Shown: piece after piece, positions 26,013 through 35,442 of the stretch
Position numbering within the stretch: position 1 is the stretch's first letter
Layout: every line of letters starts with the position of its first letter
NCBI GenBank assembly: GCA_965231165.1
Contig: OZ246421.1
Location: forward strand, 1,054,001-1,118,000
Origin: Micavibrio_C sp965231165
Lineage (GTDB): Bacteria; Pseudomonadota; Alphaproteobacteria; Micavibrionales; Micavibrionaceae
DNA length: 64,000 bases
Direction: 5' to 3'
The notes under the pieces: model-generated
What the model was told of the DNA's origin: nothing
The model's input: the letters and a program-made list of their open reading frames with translations, nothing else
Database searches by the model: none
Made by a program: the position numbers and the translations under genes

Positions 26013-26861
26013 ATGGTTACACCCTTACATAAAATAGACCCCATCTCGATCCGTCTGGCCAAAAACCAGGACGAGATTCAGGCTGCGCAGGAACTGCGCT
26101 ACAAGGTCTTTTATGAAGAATACGGGGCCAAGGCTGACCCTGAAATGGCGCGACTGCGGCGTGATGCCGACCCCTATGACGTCGTGGCCGACCATCTGAT
26201 TGTGGTCGACAATACCGCCGCTGGGCCGCGCCCGAAAATCGTCGGCACTTACCGCGTTATCCAGCAAGCCGCCGCCGATAAAATCGGCAGCTTCTACAGC
26301 TCCGCCGAATATGACATTACGCCGCTGCATAATTGCGGGCTGAACATGCTGGAGCTGGGACGATCCTGCGTACTGCCGGAATACCGCACACGTTCGGTCC
26401 TACAATTACTCTGGCAGGGAATCGCCAATTTCGTCATTGAAAACCGTATTGAAATCCTGTTTGGCTGCGCCAGCTTCCACGGCACGGACGTTGAAGCTAT
26501 TTCACGCCAGTTGGCCTATCTGCATCATTATCATCTAGCCCCACCCGCTCTGCGCCCGGTTGCGCGCAACGAGCGCTATATAGAGATGAACCTGCACCCG
26601 AAGGAACCGCTGAATCCGCGTGAAATCATCAACACGCTGCCGCCGCTGATCAAGGGCTATCTGCGCACCGGTTGCATGGTTGGCGAAGGCGCGGTCATTG
26701 ACGAACAATTCAACACGATTGACGTTTGCATCGTCCTGCAAACCGATATGCTGGCCAGCCAATACCGCAAGCATTACAAGCTGCCGCTGCCGGAAGAACT
26801 TTCGGGAAACACCGACGCCGACGTGCAGTCGTTGTTCAGCCGCGAACAAAAGAAAGACTAG
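26013..26861 (+). CDS. olsB: L-ornithine N-alpha-acyltransferase
   Basis: A 282-residue GNAT-type enzyme that transfers a 3-hydroxyacyl chain from ACP to ornithine, the first step in ornithine-lipid synthesis. Family marks are AQELRYKVFYEEYGA near the N-terminus, ELGRSCVLPEYRTRSVLQLL and FGCASFHGTD. The second-step enzyme follows 4 bases later. Ornithine lipids replace phospholipids under phosphate limitation in many alphaproteobacteria; I saw no clear Pho box upstream. Confidence 0.92.
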   Translation: MVTPLHKIDPISIRLAKNQDEIQAAQELRYKVFYEEYGAKADPEMARLRRDADPYDVVADHLIVVDNTAAGPRPKIVGTYRVIQQAAADKIGSFYSSAEYDITPLHNCGLNMLELGRSCVLPEYRTRSVLQLLWQGIANFVIENRIEILFGCASFHGTDVEAISRQLAYLHHYHLAPPALRPVARNERYIEMNLHPKEPLNPREIINTLPPLIKGYLRTGCMVGEGAVIDEQFNTIDVCIVLQTDMLASQYRKHYKLPLPEELSGNTDADVQSLFSREQKKD

Positions 26862-26865
26862 AGAA

Positions 26866-27636
26866 ATGGCACCTGCCAAGCTTGTCATGTTCTTTATGTG
26901 GAGTGCGGTTCTGGTACCGATGCAACTCGTCGTGATGACGGTACGCCGCTCAAAGCCTGCCTACACCATTCCCTGGCTGTGGCACAAAGGCGTCTGCCGC
27001 ATTCTGGGCCTGCGCGTGGTTGTCGAGGGGCAACCCCACACGGACAATCAGGTTATTTTCATTTCCAACCATATGTCGTATCTGGACATCCCGGTGATCG
27101 GCAGCGTTCTGAAAGCGTCCTTTGTCGCCAAGGGTGAAGTCGCGCAGTGGCCGGTATTCGGGTTTCTGTCTAAACTGCAGCAAACGGCTTTCGTCAGCCG
27201 CTCCCGCACGACACTCGGCAACGATAAAAACAATCTGGAGACCATGCTGAAAGACGGACGCAGTATGGTTATCTTCCCCGAAGGCACATCTACAGATGGC
27301 CGCACTGTCGTGCCGTTCAAATCGAGCCTGTTCAGCATTGCGCTGGCCGATGACAGCACCGACATCTGGCTGCAACCGATGACGCTATCCATGATCACCG
27401 TCGATGGCCGCGATCCGGCTGAGCAGACAGTGCGCGATTTATACGCCTGGCATGGCGATATGACCCTGCCCCCGCATCTTTCAGGTTTTGGAAAAAGCCG
27501 GGGCGCCACGATAAAAGTCACATTCCATCCGCCCGTACGCGCCCGCGCCACGCCAGACCGCAAGATTCTGGCGCAGACCTGCCATGAATACGTACTCGGC
27601 GGGCTTGAAAATCCGGCACTGGCTTTTGCCGCCTGA
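26866..27636 (+). CDS. olsA: Lyso-ornithine lipid O-acyltransferase (PlsC family)
   Basis: A 256-residue membrane-bound acyltransferase that adds the second acyl chain to lyso-ornithine lipid. An N-terminal hydrophobic segment (5-25) precedes the catalytic NHMSYLD (68-74) and the substrate motif FPEGT (137-141). The ATG at 26866 follows the olsB stop by 4 bases; a longer frame in front overlaps olsB and is unlikely. Alone it could be a general 1-acylglycerol-phosphate acyltransferase, but pairing with olsB favours OlsA. Confidence 0.88.
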   Translation: MAPAKLVMFFMWSAVLVPMQLVVMTVRRSKPAYTIPWLWHKGVCRILGLRVVVEGQPHTDNQVIFISNHMSYLDIPVIGSVLKASFVAKGEVAQWPVFGFLSKLQQTAFVSRSRTTLGNDKNNLETMLKDGRSMVIFPEGTSTDGRTVVPFKSSLFSIALADDSTDIWLQPMTLSMITVDGRDPAEQTVRDLYAWHGDMTLPPHLSGFGKSRGATIKVTFHPPVRARATPDRKILAQTCHEYVLGGLENPALAFAA

Positions 27637-27676
27637 TCTGGCTATTCTGGCCCCGAAATCCACAGGAGAGATGATC

Positions 27677-27901
27677 ATGAAATTCAGCAACGACGAAGCC
27701 AAACGGGTCCAAAAATACCTGCAAATCAAGTTTGCCAACCAGAAAATCACCGTGGGCGCCATGTCCAAATCCGGCGATTCCGCTGAAATCCTGCTGGACG
27801 GCGAATTCATGGGCACACTGTACAAGGACACCGAAGACGGCGAGACATCCTATGATTTCAATATGGCCATTCTTGAAATGGACCTGCCGCCTGCCGCCTG
27901 A
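27677..27901 (+). CDS. DUF3126-type small protein
   Basis: A 74-residue protein (starting MKFSNDEAKRVQKYLQ) matching my recollection of a small family confined largely to alphaproteobacteria. Residues 25-70 alternate short strands (ITVGAM, AEILLDGEF, GTLYKD) with an acidic end (DTEDGETSYDFNMAILEMDL). AGGAG lies 8 bases before the ATG at 27677, which decides the start over upstream in-frame codons. Function unknown. It follows olsA by 40 bases. Confidence 0.8.
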   Translation: MKFSNDEAKRVQKYLQIKFANQKITVGAMSKSGDSAEILLDGEFMGTLYKDTEDGETSYDFNMAILEMDLPPAA

Positions 27902-28071
27902 TACCCGGGTGTTTCCGGGCAAAAATCCGGTCCCGTAAATGGTATTTGCTTAAAGCACTGCATTTTCTGTAAAATTAAAGGACACACAGAAAAAACATTC
28001 CCATGCCGTGCGGGGCATGACATGCAGACGATTCTGCGTTAGAATATGGGGATATGCGGGGGATTACATTT

Positions 28072-29001
28072 ATGGCCTTGAAAAGACTGGCTTTTTCTCG
28101 TCAACGGGGTGTGCGCTTCGGCCTTATGGCCGCCAGCTTTGCCATGGCGATGTGCTTCAGCGGCCTGAGTATGGCGCAAACATCCTGCGACCCTCAATAT
28201 ATGGACGCTCTTGAATCACGCGCCTATCTGGAAGCGCAGCGTGAAATCGCCATGAACCAGAACCTGATCGCCAAACCCGACAGCGTTCTTGAATATACCT
28301 GTTTCGACCGCATCATGGGCACCATGGCCCGCGCGCCCGGTGACCGCGGCAATTTCAGCGAAAGCAACCGCTGGGGTGAAATTCCCGACCACGATACGCA
28401 ATCACTCGACCGCGCCTTTGACGAGGTTGTAACCTCGGCCCTGATTTCCTACATCAATACCAACTACGGCCACACCTTTCTGGGCGGGCGTGTCGGTGAC
28501 AATTATGTGCCACAGAACGTGACCGGCATCGCTGGCGCTTATAACTGCGACCGTATGCTGGCCGTATGGAATGCCGCCCGCTGCATGAACTTCCTCAATC
28601 AGGCGCAAGACGGTTTCCATGACTTCCAATATTTGAGCGGCAACGATCCACGCCGTCTGCCTAGCGTATGCCCGAATAACGGCATTACGGCTGACTGGAT
28701 CAACCGTGCCTTCAACAATCAGGCTGCGCGTTACGTGCTGAACCCGGAAAACCCGCTGGATGGCGCGCCCTACACCGCCGACCCCATGGTCACCCATCTG
28801 GATCGCATCAACCCTGTGGGCGTCGCACCAGCGAACAACTGTTCTGCTGCGGGCATTCCGACCGGCGTAACCGTATTCCGTCAGGGCTTCGCTACCGAGT
28901 GGTATATCGAAAAAGTCTGTCCGAATCCCGGCTGCTATTACGTTCCGTCAGGAAACGGTACAGAGGCAGCGCCCAGCAACACCGGCCAGTGCCAGCCATA
29001 G
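28072..29001 (+). CDS. Exported Cys-containing protein, unknown
   Basis: A protein of about 309 residues with a signal peptide (hydrophobic about 17-32, cleavage near SMA-QT) and a mature domain rich in Asn, Asp and aromatics. At least eight cysteines lie across the mature part (SCDPQY, TCFDR, NCDRM, RCMNF, VCPNNG, NCSAAG, VCPNPGCYY, QCQP), suggesting several disulfides. The family was not recognised. GGGGG lies about 9 bases before the ATG at 28072; an ATG at 28054 is possible. It is a single-gene unit ending in a strong terminator. Confidence 0.65.
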   Translation: MALKRLAFSRQRGVRFGLMAASFAMAMCFSGLSMAQTSCDPQYMDALESRAYLEAQREIAMNQNLIAKPDSVLEYTCFDRIMGTMARAPGDRGNFSESNRWGEIPDHDTQSLDRAFDEVVTSALISYINTNYGHTFLGGRVGDNYVPQNVTGIAGAYNCDRMLAVWNAARCMNFLNQAQDGFHDFQYLSGNDPRRLPSVCPNNGITADWINRAFNNQAARYVLNPENPLDGAPYTADPMVTHLDRINPVGVAPANNCSAAGIPTGVTVFRQGFATEWYIEKVCPNPGCYYVPSGNGTEAAPSNTGQCQP

Positions 29002-29030
29002 CCTCTTTCGGATAAACGTTTAAAACAAAA

Positions 29031-29052
29031 CCCCGCGAAAGCGGGGTTTTCT
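29031..29052. terminator. Bidirectional terminator
   Basis: CCCCGC-GAAA-GCGGGG with TTTTCTT on the plus side and TTTTGTTTT on the minus side, between the convergent genes ending at 29001 (+) and 29071 (-). Confidence 0.92.
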
Positions 29053-29070
29053 TATGGCGGCATGCAAAGC

Positions 29071-29388
29071 TTAATGCTGACTTTGTTGCAGGATTGTTTT
29101 CATTTCCTGCATCAGCATTTTGTTATCAGCCTTCAGCTCGATAAACTTCATAATCGTCGCCATATTTTTCTGACGGTCTATTGCCTCGAAACGGTCATCC
29201 AGCCCTGCGGATTCATTCGAAGGCACGGGTCTACTCGCCACCTTCTCCATGCGGCTGGTGATTTGCGCACGGGCATTATCCAGCAATTCCTTGTCGATAA
29301 GTCCCCGCGTCTGGCGTAAAATCTGGATGGCCTCCTGCTTGAGGCGGCGTCTTTGCGGCGTGTCTGTGTAATAAATCCTGCGTGTCAT
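29071..29388 (-). CDS. Small soluble helical protein, unknown
   Basis: A 105-residue, highly charged, helical protein without signal or membrane segment. Residues 10-50 (RRRLKQEAIQILRQTRGLID) and 70-103 (QKNMATIMKFIELKADNKML, then a Met/Gln-rich helix) are likely amphipathic helices that could form a coiled coil. The Lys/Arg-rich N-terminus may contact nucleic acid or membrane, but that is speculative. It is divergent from waaA and convergent with the exported protein. Confidence 0.55.
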   Translation of the reverse strand: MTRRIYYTDTPQRRRLKQEAIQILRQTRGLIDKELLDNARAQITSRMEKVASRPVPSNESAGLDDRFEAIDRQKNMATIMKFIELKADNKMLMQEMKTILQQSQH

Positions 29389-29503
29389 GGCTCCTGCCAG
29401 TCTATTCCTCTGATATTGAAGGCTGAATTCAGACTTTCCAAAGGGAAAACAAGCCCTTATATCTACAGGATGCCTTGGGAAGCCCTAAAATAAGGTTAGC
29501 GCG

Positions 29504-30808
29504 TTGAATTTTCTTCTAAATCTGTATTTGTGCATTCTGGAAACAGCCTCCCCGGCACTGCCGTGGCTGCTGACGCGCCGCATGTCGCAAGGCAAAGAAG
29601 ATCCCGTACGACTGGGCGAACGCCGTGGCGAAGCCGGGGTTCCCCGTCCCGCGGGCCCGCTGATCTGGATTCACGGCGCCAGCGTCGGGGAAGCCCAATC
29701 AACCCTGATCGTGATCGCGCAACTGAAGCGGCATTTCCCTGAAGCCACCATCCTGCTGACCACCGGCACGGTGACATCCGCCCGCTATCTGGCGAACCGC
29801 CTGCCAGACAGAGTTATCCATCAATATTACCCTGTGGACCGTCCACACTGGGTCGAAAAATTTATGACGCACTGGCATCCCGATTTCGTGCTGTGGATGG
29901 AGTCCGAGCTATGGCCCGCCATGCTCTGCGCGCTGCAGAAACGTAAAATCCCGGTGATACTCCTGAATGCCCGCCTGTCTCCCCGATCACTTGAACGCTG
30001 GGCTTATATTCCCGATACGGCACGTATCCTGCTGACAACATTCACCAGCATCCTGACACAGACGGAAGGCGATGCTCATTCTTACCGCGCACTCGGGGCC
30101 AAAAATGTGAGCGTCTCAGGCAACCTGAAATACGCGTCGGCTTCGTTACCCGTTGACGAGCACGATCTTGAAGCCTTACGCGCGGCGACAAAGGACCGCC
30201 CGCTCTGGCTTTACGCCAGTACGCATAAGGGCGAGGAAGAGCTCGCCTGCCGCCTGCACCAGAAACTTTCCGCCGATATTAAAAACCTGCTGACCATCAT
30301 CGTGCCGCGTCACCCGGAGCGCCGCGATGATATTTTGGCTTCCTGCCAAAACAGTGACTTGAAAATGCAGTTGCGGGGGGAAAGCAAAACGCTCCCTGCC
30401 GCAGATACGCAAATCTATATCGCGGACACGCTGGGCGAATTGGGATTGTTCTACCGCCTGTCACCTGTGGCCTGCGTGGGCCGCAGCTTCAGCGATGATG
30501 GCGGCGGCGGACACAATCCCATCGAGGCCGCACAACTGGGCTGCGCCGTGCTCCATGGCCCGCATGTCCAGAACCAGCAGGAAATTTACCGGGACATGGA
30601 TCAAGCGCAGGCCGCTCTACTAATGACTGACGAAGGTCATTTCTTCAGCACAGTTCGGGATTTTCTGACACAGCCCGGGCGCTTGCAAACGCTGGCGCAA
30701 ACCGGACAGGCCTTCACACAGACACAGCATCATGTTCTTGACCGTGTGCTGGAGAATGTTCTGCCCGCCATAACAGACGCCCTTCCGCGACAGGCAGGTG
30801 CCGCATGA
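29504..30808 (+). CDS. waaA: 3-deoxy-D-manno-octulosonic acid (Kdo) transferase
   Basis: A 434-residue GT-B glycosyltransferase that adds Kdo to lipid A precursor at the inner-membrane cytoplasmic face. An N-terminal hydrophobic anchor is followed by KEDPVRLGERRGEAG, IWIHGASVGEAQS (acceptor side), WMESELWPAML, and the nucleotide-sugar region with GRSFSDDGGGGHNPIEAA. The start is TTG at 29504, with AAGG 8 bases upstream; the anchor residues before the first ATG are those expected of the family. It overlaps lpxK by 4 bases. Confidence 0.95.
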   Translation: MNFLLNLYLCILETASPALPWLLTRRMSQGKEDPVRLGERRGEAGVPRPAGPLIWIHGASVGEAQSTLIVIAQLKRHFPEATILLTTGTVTSARYLANRLPDRVIHQYYPVDRPHWVEKFMTHWHPDFVLWMESELWPAMLCALQKRKIPVILLNARLSPRSLERWAYIPDTARILLTTFTSILTQTEGDAHSYRALGAKNVSVSGNLKYASASLPVDEHDLEALRAATKDRPLWLYASTHKGEEELACRLHQKLSADIKNLLTIIVPRHPERRDDILASCQNSDLKMQLRGESKTLPAADTQIYIADTLGELGLFYRLSPVACVGRSFSDDGGGGHNPIEAAQLGCAVLHGPHVQNQQEIYRDMDQAQAALLMTDEGHFFSTVRDFLTQPGRLQTLAQTGQAFTQTQHHVLDRVLENVLPAITDALPRQAGAA

Positions 30809-31761
30809 CATTCAGGACACCCGCTTTCTGGTATCAGCCGTGGGACCAGCAATCAGCATTGGTGCGCTTTCTGGCACCTATAGGAAATCTATACGGCTTT
30901 GCCACGCGGATGCGCGTAAAGTGCTGTAAACCCATCGCCGTCGGCATTCCGGTGATCTGCATCGGCAACCTGGTTGCCGGAGGCAGTGGCAAGACGCCAA
31001 CGGCGCTGGCGCTGCTGGCACTGCTGAAAGAATCCGGCCTCACGAAGAATCCATGTTTTCTGACACGCGGTTATGGTGGCATGCTGACCGGGCCAGTATT
31101 CGTGTCACAACACAAATTCAACGATGTCGGCGACGAGTCGCTATTGCTCGCCCGCGCCGCACCCACCATTGTCGCCAAAGACCGTGTGGCCGGCGCACAA
31201 CTGGCCGTTTCATCCGGTCACGATATGATCATCATGGATGACGGCTTCCAAAACCCGTCACTGCATAAAAACGCCAGTTTCATCGTGGTCGATGGCCGCA
31301 CCGGATTCGGTAATGGTTACCTGGTCCCGTTTGGCCCGTTGCGCGAACCGGTTTCGTCAGGACTGGCTCGTGCGCGCGGCATTATCAAGATTGGCGGCAA
31401 CACATCGCTGCATACAAACAAGCCCGTTATCACGGCACGGCTAGAGGCCGTATCTGATTTGTCCCCCGGCACACGCCTATTCGGTTTCTGTGGTCTGGGG
31501 CAACCGGAAAAATTCAGACAGACATTGCTGGACATGGGCATGGATGTGGCGGGTTTTGAAAGCTTCGCCGATCACCACCCCTACACTCACGCTGAATTGC
31601 AGGCGTTGTACGCCAAAGCCTCCTCGCATAAAGCGCATCTGGTCACGACGGAAAAAGACCTTTGCCGCCTGCCCTCGGCTGAAAACATCCATATCGTCAA
31701 AATCAAACTGGTTTTCGATGATGCCGAAGCGCTTCTTTCTCTTGTGAAGGACTCATTGTGA
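30805..31761 (+). CDS. lpxK: Tetraacyldisaccharide 4'-kinase
   Basis: A 318-residue kinase that phosphorylates the lipid A disaccharide at the 4' position. It has the Walker A GNLVAGGSGKT (54-64), the catalytic stretch MDDGFQNPSLHKNASFIVVD and a C-terminal HHPYTHAELQAL segment. An N-terminal amphipathic region should bind membrane. It sits between waaA (ATGA overlap) and an acyltransferase (GTGA overlap), giving a compact lipid A operon. Confidence 0.96.
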   Translation: MTFRTPAFWYQPWDQQSALVRFLAPIGNLYGFATRMRVKCCKPIAVGIPVICIGNLVAGGSGKTPTALALLALLKESGLTKNPCFLTRGYGGMLTGPVFVSQHKFNDVGDESLLLARAAPTIVAKDRVAGAQLAVSSGHDMIIMDDGFQNPSLHKNASFIVVDGRTGFGNGYLVPFGPLREPVSSGLARARGIIKIGGNTSLHTNKPVITARLEAVSDLSPGTRLFGFCGLGQPEKFRQTLLDMGMDVAGFESFADHHPYTHAELQALYAKASSHKAHLVTTEKDLCRLPSAENIHIVKIKLVFDDAEALLSLVKDSL

Positions 31762-32615
31762 AACAGGCGCGATACATGGCGGAAGCGTTCGTACTGGTCC
31801 TGTTTTACGGGTTATGCGATATTCTGCCTGTCGCGACCGCTTCGAATCTGGGTGGATGGATCGGACGCACGGTGGGACCGCGCCTGGCCGCCAGCCGCAA
31901 AGCGATGGCCAATCTGCGCCGCGCCTTGCCTGATATAGACGACACGGACGCTGCGCGGCACATCGCCGCCATGTGGGACAATCTGGGCCGCGTTATCGCT
32001 GAATACCCGCATCTGGCCGAAATTGGTATGCGCCGTGTCACACTTGAGGGCACAGACACAATCCGCACAGCGATGGCACAGGGCAAGCCTGTCATCCTGT
32101 TCGGAGCGCATCTGGCCAACTGGGAAGTGATGGCGCCTGCCGTTTTAGGCCAGATAGGATTAAAACCGGGTCTTGTCTATCGTGCGCCGAACAATCCCGT
32201 ATCCGATAAAATTCTGGATTACGCCCGCAGCCTGCATGGAACATTGGAAACCCTGCCCAAATCCAAGACCGGAACGCGCCGTCTGGTGCAATCGCTGAAG
32301 GATGGCCACAGTATCGGCATTCTGATCGATCAAAAATATAATGAAGGGGTTGCTGCGGATTTCTTTGGCCATCCGGCCATGACTAGCCCGGCCTTCGTGC
32401 AGCTGGCGCGTAAATATGATGCGCTGCTGGTGCCGTTCCGCTGCCAGCGTGAACCGGATTGTCATTTTACGATTACGTTCGAGGAACCGCTGTCCCTTGA
32501 CGGCACTGACATCGAAGTTATCAGCAAGGCACATGCGCGGCTGGAATCATGGATCACCGCGCAACCCGGCCAATGGATGTGGCTGCATCGGCGATGGGGG
32601 AAAACCGAAGAATAA
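31758..32615 (+). CDS. Lipid A biosynthesis acyltransferase (LpxL/HtrB family)
   Basis: A 285-residue member of the LABLAT family. It has an N-terminal hydrophobic segment, the catalytic H-x4-E motif (HLANWE, about residue 115), YRAPNNPVSDKIL, and a GILIDQKYNEGV segment. It would add a secondary acyl chain to Kdo2-lipid IVA. The start is GTG at 31758, overlapping the lpxK stop. LpxL and LpxM cannot be told apart from this sequence. Confidence 0.9.
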   Translation: MKQARYMAEAFVLVLFYGLCDILPVATASNLGGWIGRTVGPRLAASRKAMANLRRALPDIDDTDAARHIAAMWDNLGRVIAEYPHLAEIGMRRVTLEGTDTIRTAMAQGKPVILFGAHLANWEVMAPAVLGQIGLKPGLVYRAPNNPVSDKILDYARSLHGTLETLPKSKTGTRRLVQSLKDGHSIGILIDQKYNEGVAADFFGHPAMTSPAFVQLARKYDALLVPFRCQREPDCHFTITFEEPLSLDGTDIEVISKAHARLESWITAQPGQWMWLHRRWGKTEE

Positions 32616-32628
32616 ATCTTATATCGCC

Positions 32629-32713
32629 GTCATTCCCCGGCTCGTCCGGGGAATCCATTCAACCGCTGGCACAAACCCAAAAATGGATCACCCGGCTAAA
32701 CCGGGTGATGACA
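32629..32713. repeat. Double palindromic intergenic repeat (GGGATGAC family)
   Basis: Two palindromes face each other: GTCATTCCCCGG...CCGGGGAATCCATT, then AATGGATCACCCGG...CCGGGTGATGAC. The outer ends (GTCAT/ATGAC) and inner ends (ATCCATT/AATGGAT) are also complementary, so the whole 85 bases can fold into one long hairpin. Single-palindrome relatives occur at 43161, 49284, 51731 and 59158. Confidence 0.8.
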
Positions 32714-32736
32714 ATCTTTTGTAAACGAAGAATAAA

Positions 32737-33834
32737 TTATCGGAAAGACTCGCGCCCGTTGACGATATCCTGCTCGGCCTGCGCGATGACTTGTGTCATC
32801 ACAGGGCCGAATAATTGCTTTCCCGCATCCGTAAACATGGTTTCACCCAGTTGGTCACGCAGAAACGCGAGCACGGTTTTAGGCCCGGCCAGTGTAATAC
32901 CGCGCTCTTCAAGAAAGGCGATTGTTTCTGAAATCGTCCGGTCATAAGACAACCCGGCAGAGGTGCCTATATCGGCCTCATGCAAGAACATCGCCATCAA
33001 TATCAGATTTTTATTGTCTTCATAACGGCGCAGCTTGCCCATCATCATCATGGAAACATCTTCGCTGTCGTCATCCCAGAAGAAATGCTTGTAAATTTTC
33101 TTCATGCGTACGCAAGGGCTGTTGTCGCCAGCGAAGAACGTAATATCGGTGCAGAACACAATCGTTTCGATCTGGCCGAGAATTTCAGTGGGTAGGCCCA
33201 CGGCCTGAAAATAAGGGCGCGCATAATCGAATGATTTTTGCTCCATCAGCCCCGGCGCATAAACACCTTCCTTGGCATTATCGCCACCGGGATGACCAAG
33301 ATCGTGAATGCAGGCCGATGCCAGCAGCAGGGCAATCTGGTGTTCATTCAGACGCTGCGCTTCCGGCACGATCTGGTTATGGGTCGCGGCCAGACGGATG
33401 GCATGGATCAGAACCTTCCGGTAATGCTCGTTACCGTGATATTGCAGATCGTTCGGGACTTCCGCCAGAATGGCACCGATGAAGGCAGCGCGGACGCTCA
33501 TCATTTCAGGATCAAGATCAAGATGGTGCACGGCTTGCGCGACCATGGCGGTCAGCGTCGGGCCACCGCCCTCTTTTTCCCAGCGTTCGAAAACAGCGGT
33601 GCAGCGCTCGCCATAGGCCGTGATATCACTCCCGAATAACAACTCGGAAACCTCGGCCATACGATGCATGTCTTTTTCAAAGACGTCCTGCAGTTCTACA
33701 AAACGCTGCATCAAGGCGTCCTGCGTGAAAAAGCCTTCCTCGGGCACGGTATTCCGCACAACCGGCTCCAGAATGCGGAACAAGTTGAAAAACGGGTGCT
33801 CGGAGATATGTTTAGCGGCTAAATCATGGACCAA
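32737..33834 (-). CDS. HD-domain protein (putative metal-dependent phosphohydrolase)
   Basis: A protein of about 365 residues. The middle holds an HD-type metal site: HGNEHYRKVLIH upstream and ASACIHDLGHPGGDN with the H-D pair, followed by helical segments (LMAMFLHEADIGTSAG) giving further His/Asp ligands. The arrangement resembles cyclic-nucleotide phosphodiesterases, but the PDEase fold is not certain. The start is unclear. The frame is open to 33927 without an ATG; a TTG at 33834 with GAGGG about 7-8 bases upstream is my choice. It is divergent from the DAHP synthase gene. Confidence 0.7.
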   Translation of the reverse strand: MVHDLAAKHISEHPFFNLFRILEPVVRNTVPEEGFFTQDALMQRFVELQDVFEKDMHRMAEVSELLFGSDITAYGERCTAVFERWEKEGGGPTLTAMVAQAVHHLDLDPEMMSVRAAFIGAILAEVPNDLQYHGNEHYRKVLIHAIRLAATHNQIVPEAQRLNEHQIALLLASACIHDLGHPGGDNAKEGVYAPGLMEQKSFDYARPYFQAVGLPTEILGQIETIVFCTDITFFAGDNSPCVRMKKIYKHFFWDDDSEDVSMMMMGKLRRYEDNKNLILMAMFLHEADIGTSAGLSYDRTISETIAFLEERGITLAGPKTVLAFLRDQLGETMFTDAGKQLFGPVMTQVIAQAEQDIVNGRESFR

Positions 33835-33991
33835 GGGGAAACCCTCACAGGCTGGACAATCACGTTCTAAATATACACTAAAGTTGTAAATTACTGAAAA
33901 AGTAAGGGTTTTTCTTGCAATGCACAAGGAAATTTCTTAATGCTATTTCCCTAAGCTGCGAACAAGATACATCAATTTTAGAGTGTGTACC

Positions 33992-35386
33992 ATGACTGAA
34001 AAATGGGCCCCCGCCTCCTGGAGAAGCAAACCCGCCAAACAGCTTCCGGCCTACCCGGATGAACTGGCGCTCAAGGACGCCGAAAAGACCATGGCGCAGA
34101 TGCCGCCGCTGGTTTTTGCGGGGGAAGCGCGCAATCTGAAAAAACATCTGGCCGAGGTGGCCGCTGGCCGTGCCTTCCTGCTACAGGGCGGCGACTGCGC
34201 CGAAAGCTTTGCCGAATTCAACGCCAACAAGATCCGCGATACCTTCCGCGTATTGCTGCAGATGTCAGTTGTTATGACATTCGCGGGCGCCCTGCCCATC
34301 GTCAAGGTGGGCCGCATGGCCGGGCAATTCGCCAAACCGCGCTCTGATGATAATGAAACCAAGGACGGTGTAACGCTGCCCAGCTACCGCGGCGATATCA
34401 TCAACGGCTTCGGCTTCACCGCCGCAGAACGCGTACCCGATCCGCAACGCATGGTGCGGGCCTATAACCAGTCGGCGGCAACGCTGAACCTGCTGCGCGC
34501 TTTTGCATACGGCGGTTATGCCGACCTGCACCGTGTGCATAAATGGAATCTCGATTTCGTGCAGGACAGCCCGCTGACACAGCGTTACGAAGACCTCGCC
34601 AACCGTATCGACGAAGCCCTGAACTTCATGGCGGCTTGCGGTGTCACCGGCGATAAAGTGCCGGAAATCGTGCGCCAGACAGAGTTTTTTACATCGCACG
34701 AAGCGTTGCTGCTGCCCTATGAAGAAGCCCTCACCCGCGTCGACAGCCTGACCAACGACTGGTATGACTGCTCGGCGCACATGGTGTGGATCGGTGCGCG
34801 TACCAATCAGCTTGATGGCGCGCAGATTGAATTCGTGCGCGGCATTAAAAACCCGATTGGCCTGAAATGCCCGCCGTCTCTTGATCCCGATACGCTGATG
34901 AAACTGATCGACATCATCAACCCGGAAAACGAGCCGGGCCGTTTAACGCTGATCGCCCGCATGGGTCACGATCAGGTCGAACAGAAGCTTGCGCCGCTCG
35001 TTCGCGCCGTAAAAAAAGAAGGCCTTAATGTCGTGTGGTCGTGCGATCCGATGCATGGCAACACGATGAAATCGGAAAGCGGTTACAAGACCCGCAAATT
35101 CGATCACGTCATGGGCGAAATCAAAGGTTTCTTTGCCGTCCATAAAGCCGAAGGTACGCACCCCGGCGGCGTTCATCTGGAACTGACCGGTCAGAACGTA
35201 ACAGAATGCACGGGTGGCGCGGACAAAATTACAGACGCCAATCTTTCTGACCGCTACGACACTGTCTGCGATCCGCGCCTGAACGCCAATCAGGCGTTGG
35301 AAATTTCATTCCTGATTGCGGAAGAACTGCGTAAGCTGCGCGGTGCCCGTCCGGTATTCGACACGCAGAATGTGGCCGCTGAATAA
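33992..35386 (+). CDS. 3-deoxy-7-phosphoheptulonate (DAHP) synthase, class II
   Basis: A 464-residue plant-type DAHP synthase catalysing the first step of the shikimate pathway from phosphoenolpyruvate and erythrose 4-phosphate. Family marks: WRSKPAKQLPAYPD, FLLQGGDCAESF with the metal-binding Cys, GRMAGQFAKPRS, WIGARTNQLDGAQIEFVRGI, and VVWSCDPMHGNTMKS with metal-binding His. It appears complete and stands before the pncB-nadE pair with a 56-base gap. Confidence 0.96.
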   Translation: MTEKWAPASWRSKPAKQLPAYPDELALKDAEKTMAQMPPLVFAGEARNLKKHLAEVAAGRAFLLQGGDCAESFAEFNANKIRDTFRVLLQMSVVMTFAGALPIVKVGRMAGQFAKPRSDDNETKDGVTLPSYRGDIINGFGFTAAERVPDPQRMVRAYNQSAATLNLLRAFAYGGYADLHRVHKWNLDFVQDSPLTQRYEDLANRIDEALNFMAACGVTGDKVPEIVRQTEFFTSHEALLLPYEEALTRVDSLTNDWYDCSAHMVWIGARTNQLDGAQIEFVRGIKNPIGLKCPPSLDPDTLMKLIDIINPENEPGRLTLIARMGHDQVEQKLAPLVRAVKKEGLNVVWSCDPMHGNTMKSESGYKTRKFDHVMGEIKGFFAVHKAEGTHPGGVHLELTGQNVTECTGGADKITDANLSDRYDTVCDPRLNANQALEISFLIAEELRKLRGARPVFDTQNVAAE

Positions 35387-35442
35387 ATTATGGTAAACCA
35401 AAAGAGTTTAACTCATGCCCCCGCTGTGCTAGCTTCGGGGGC

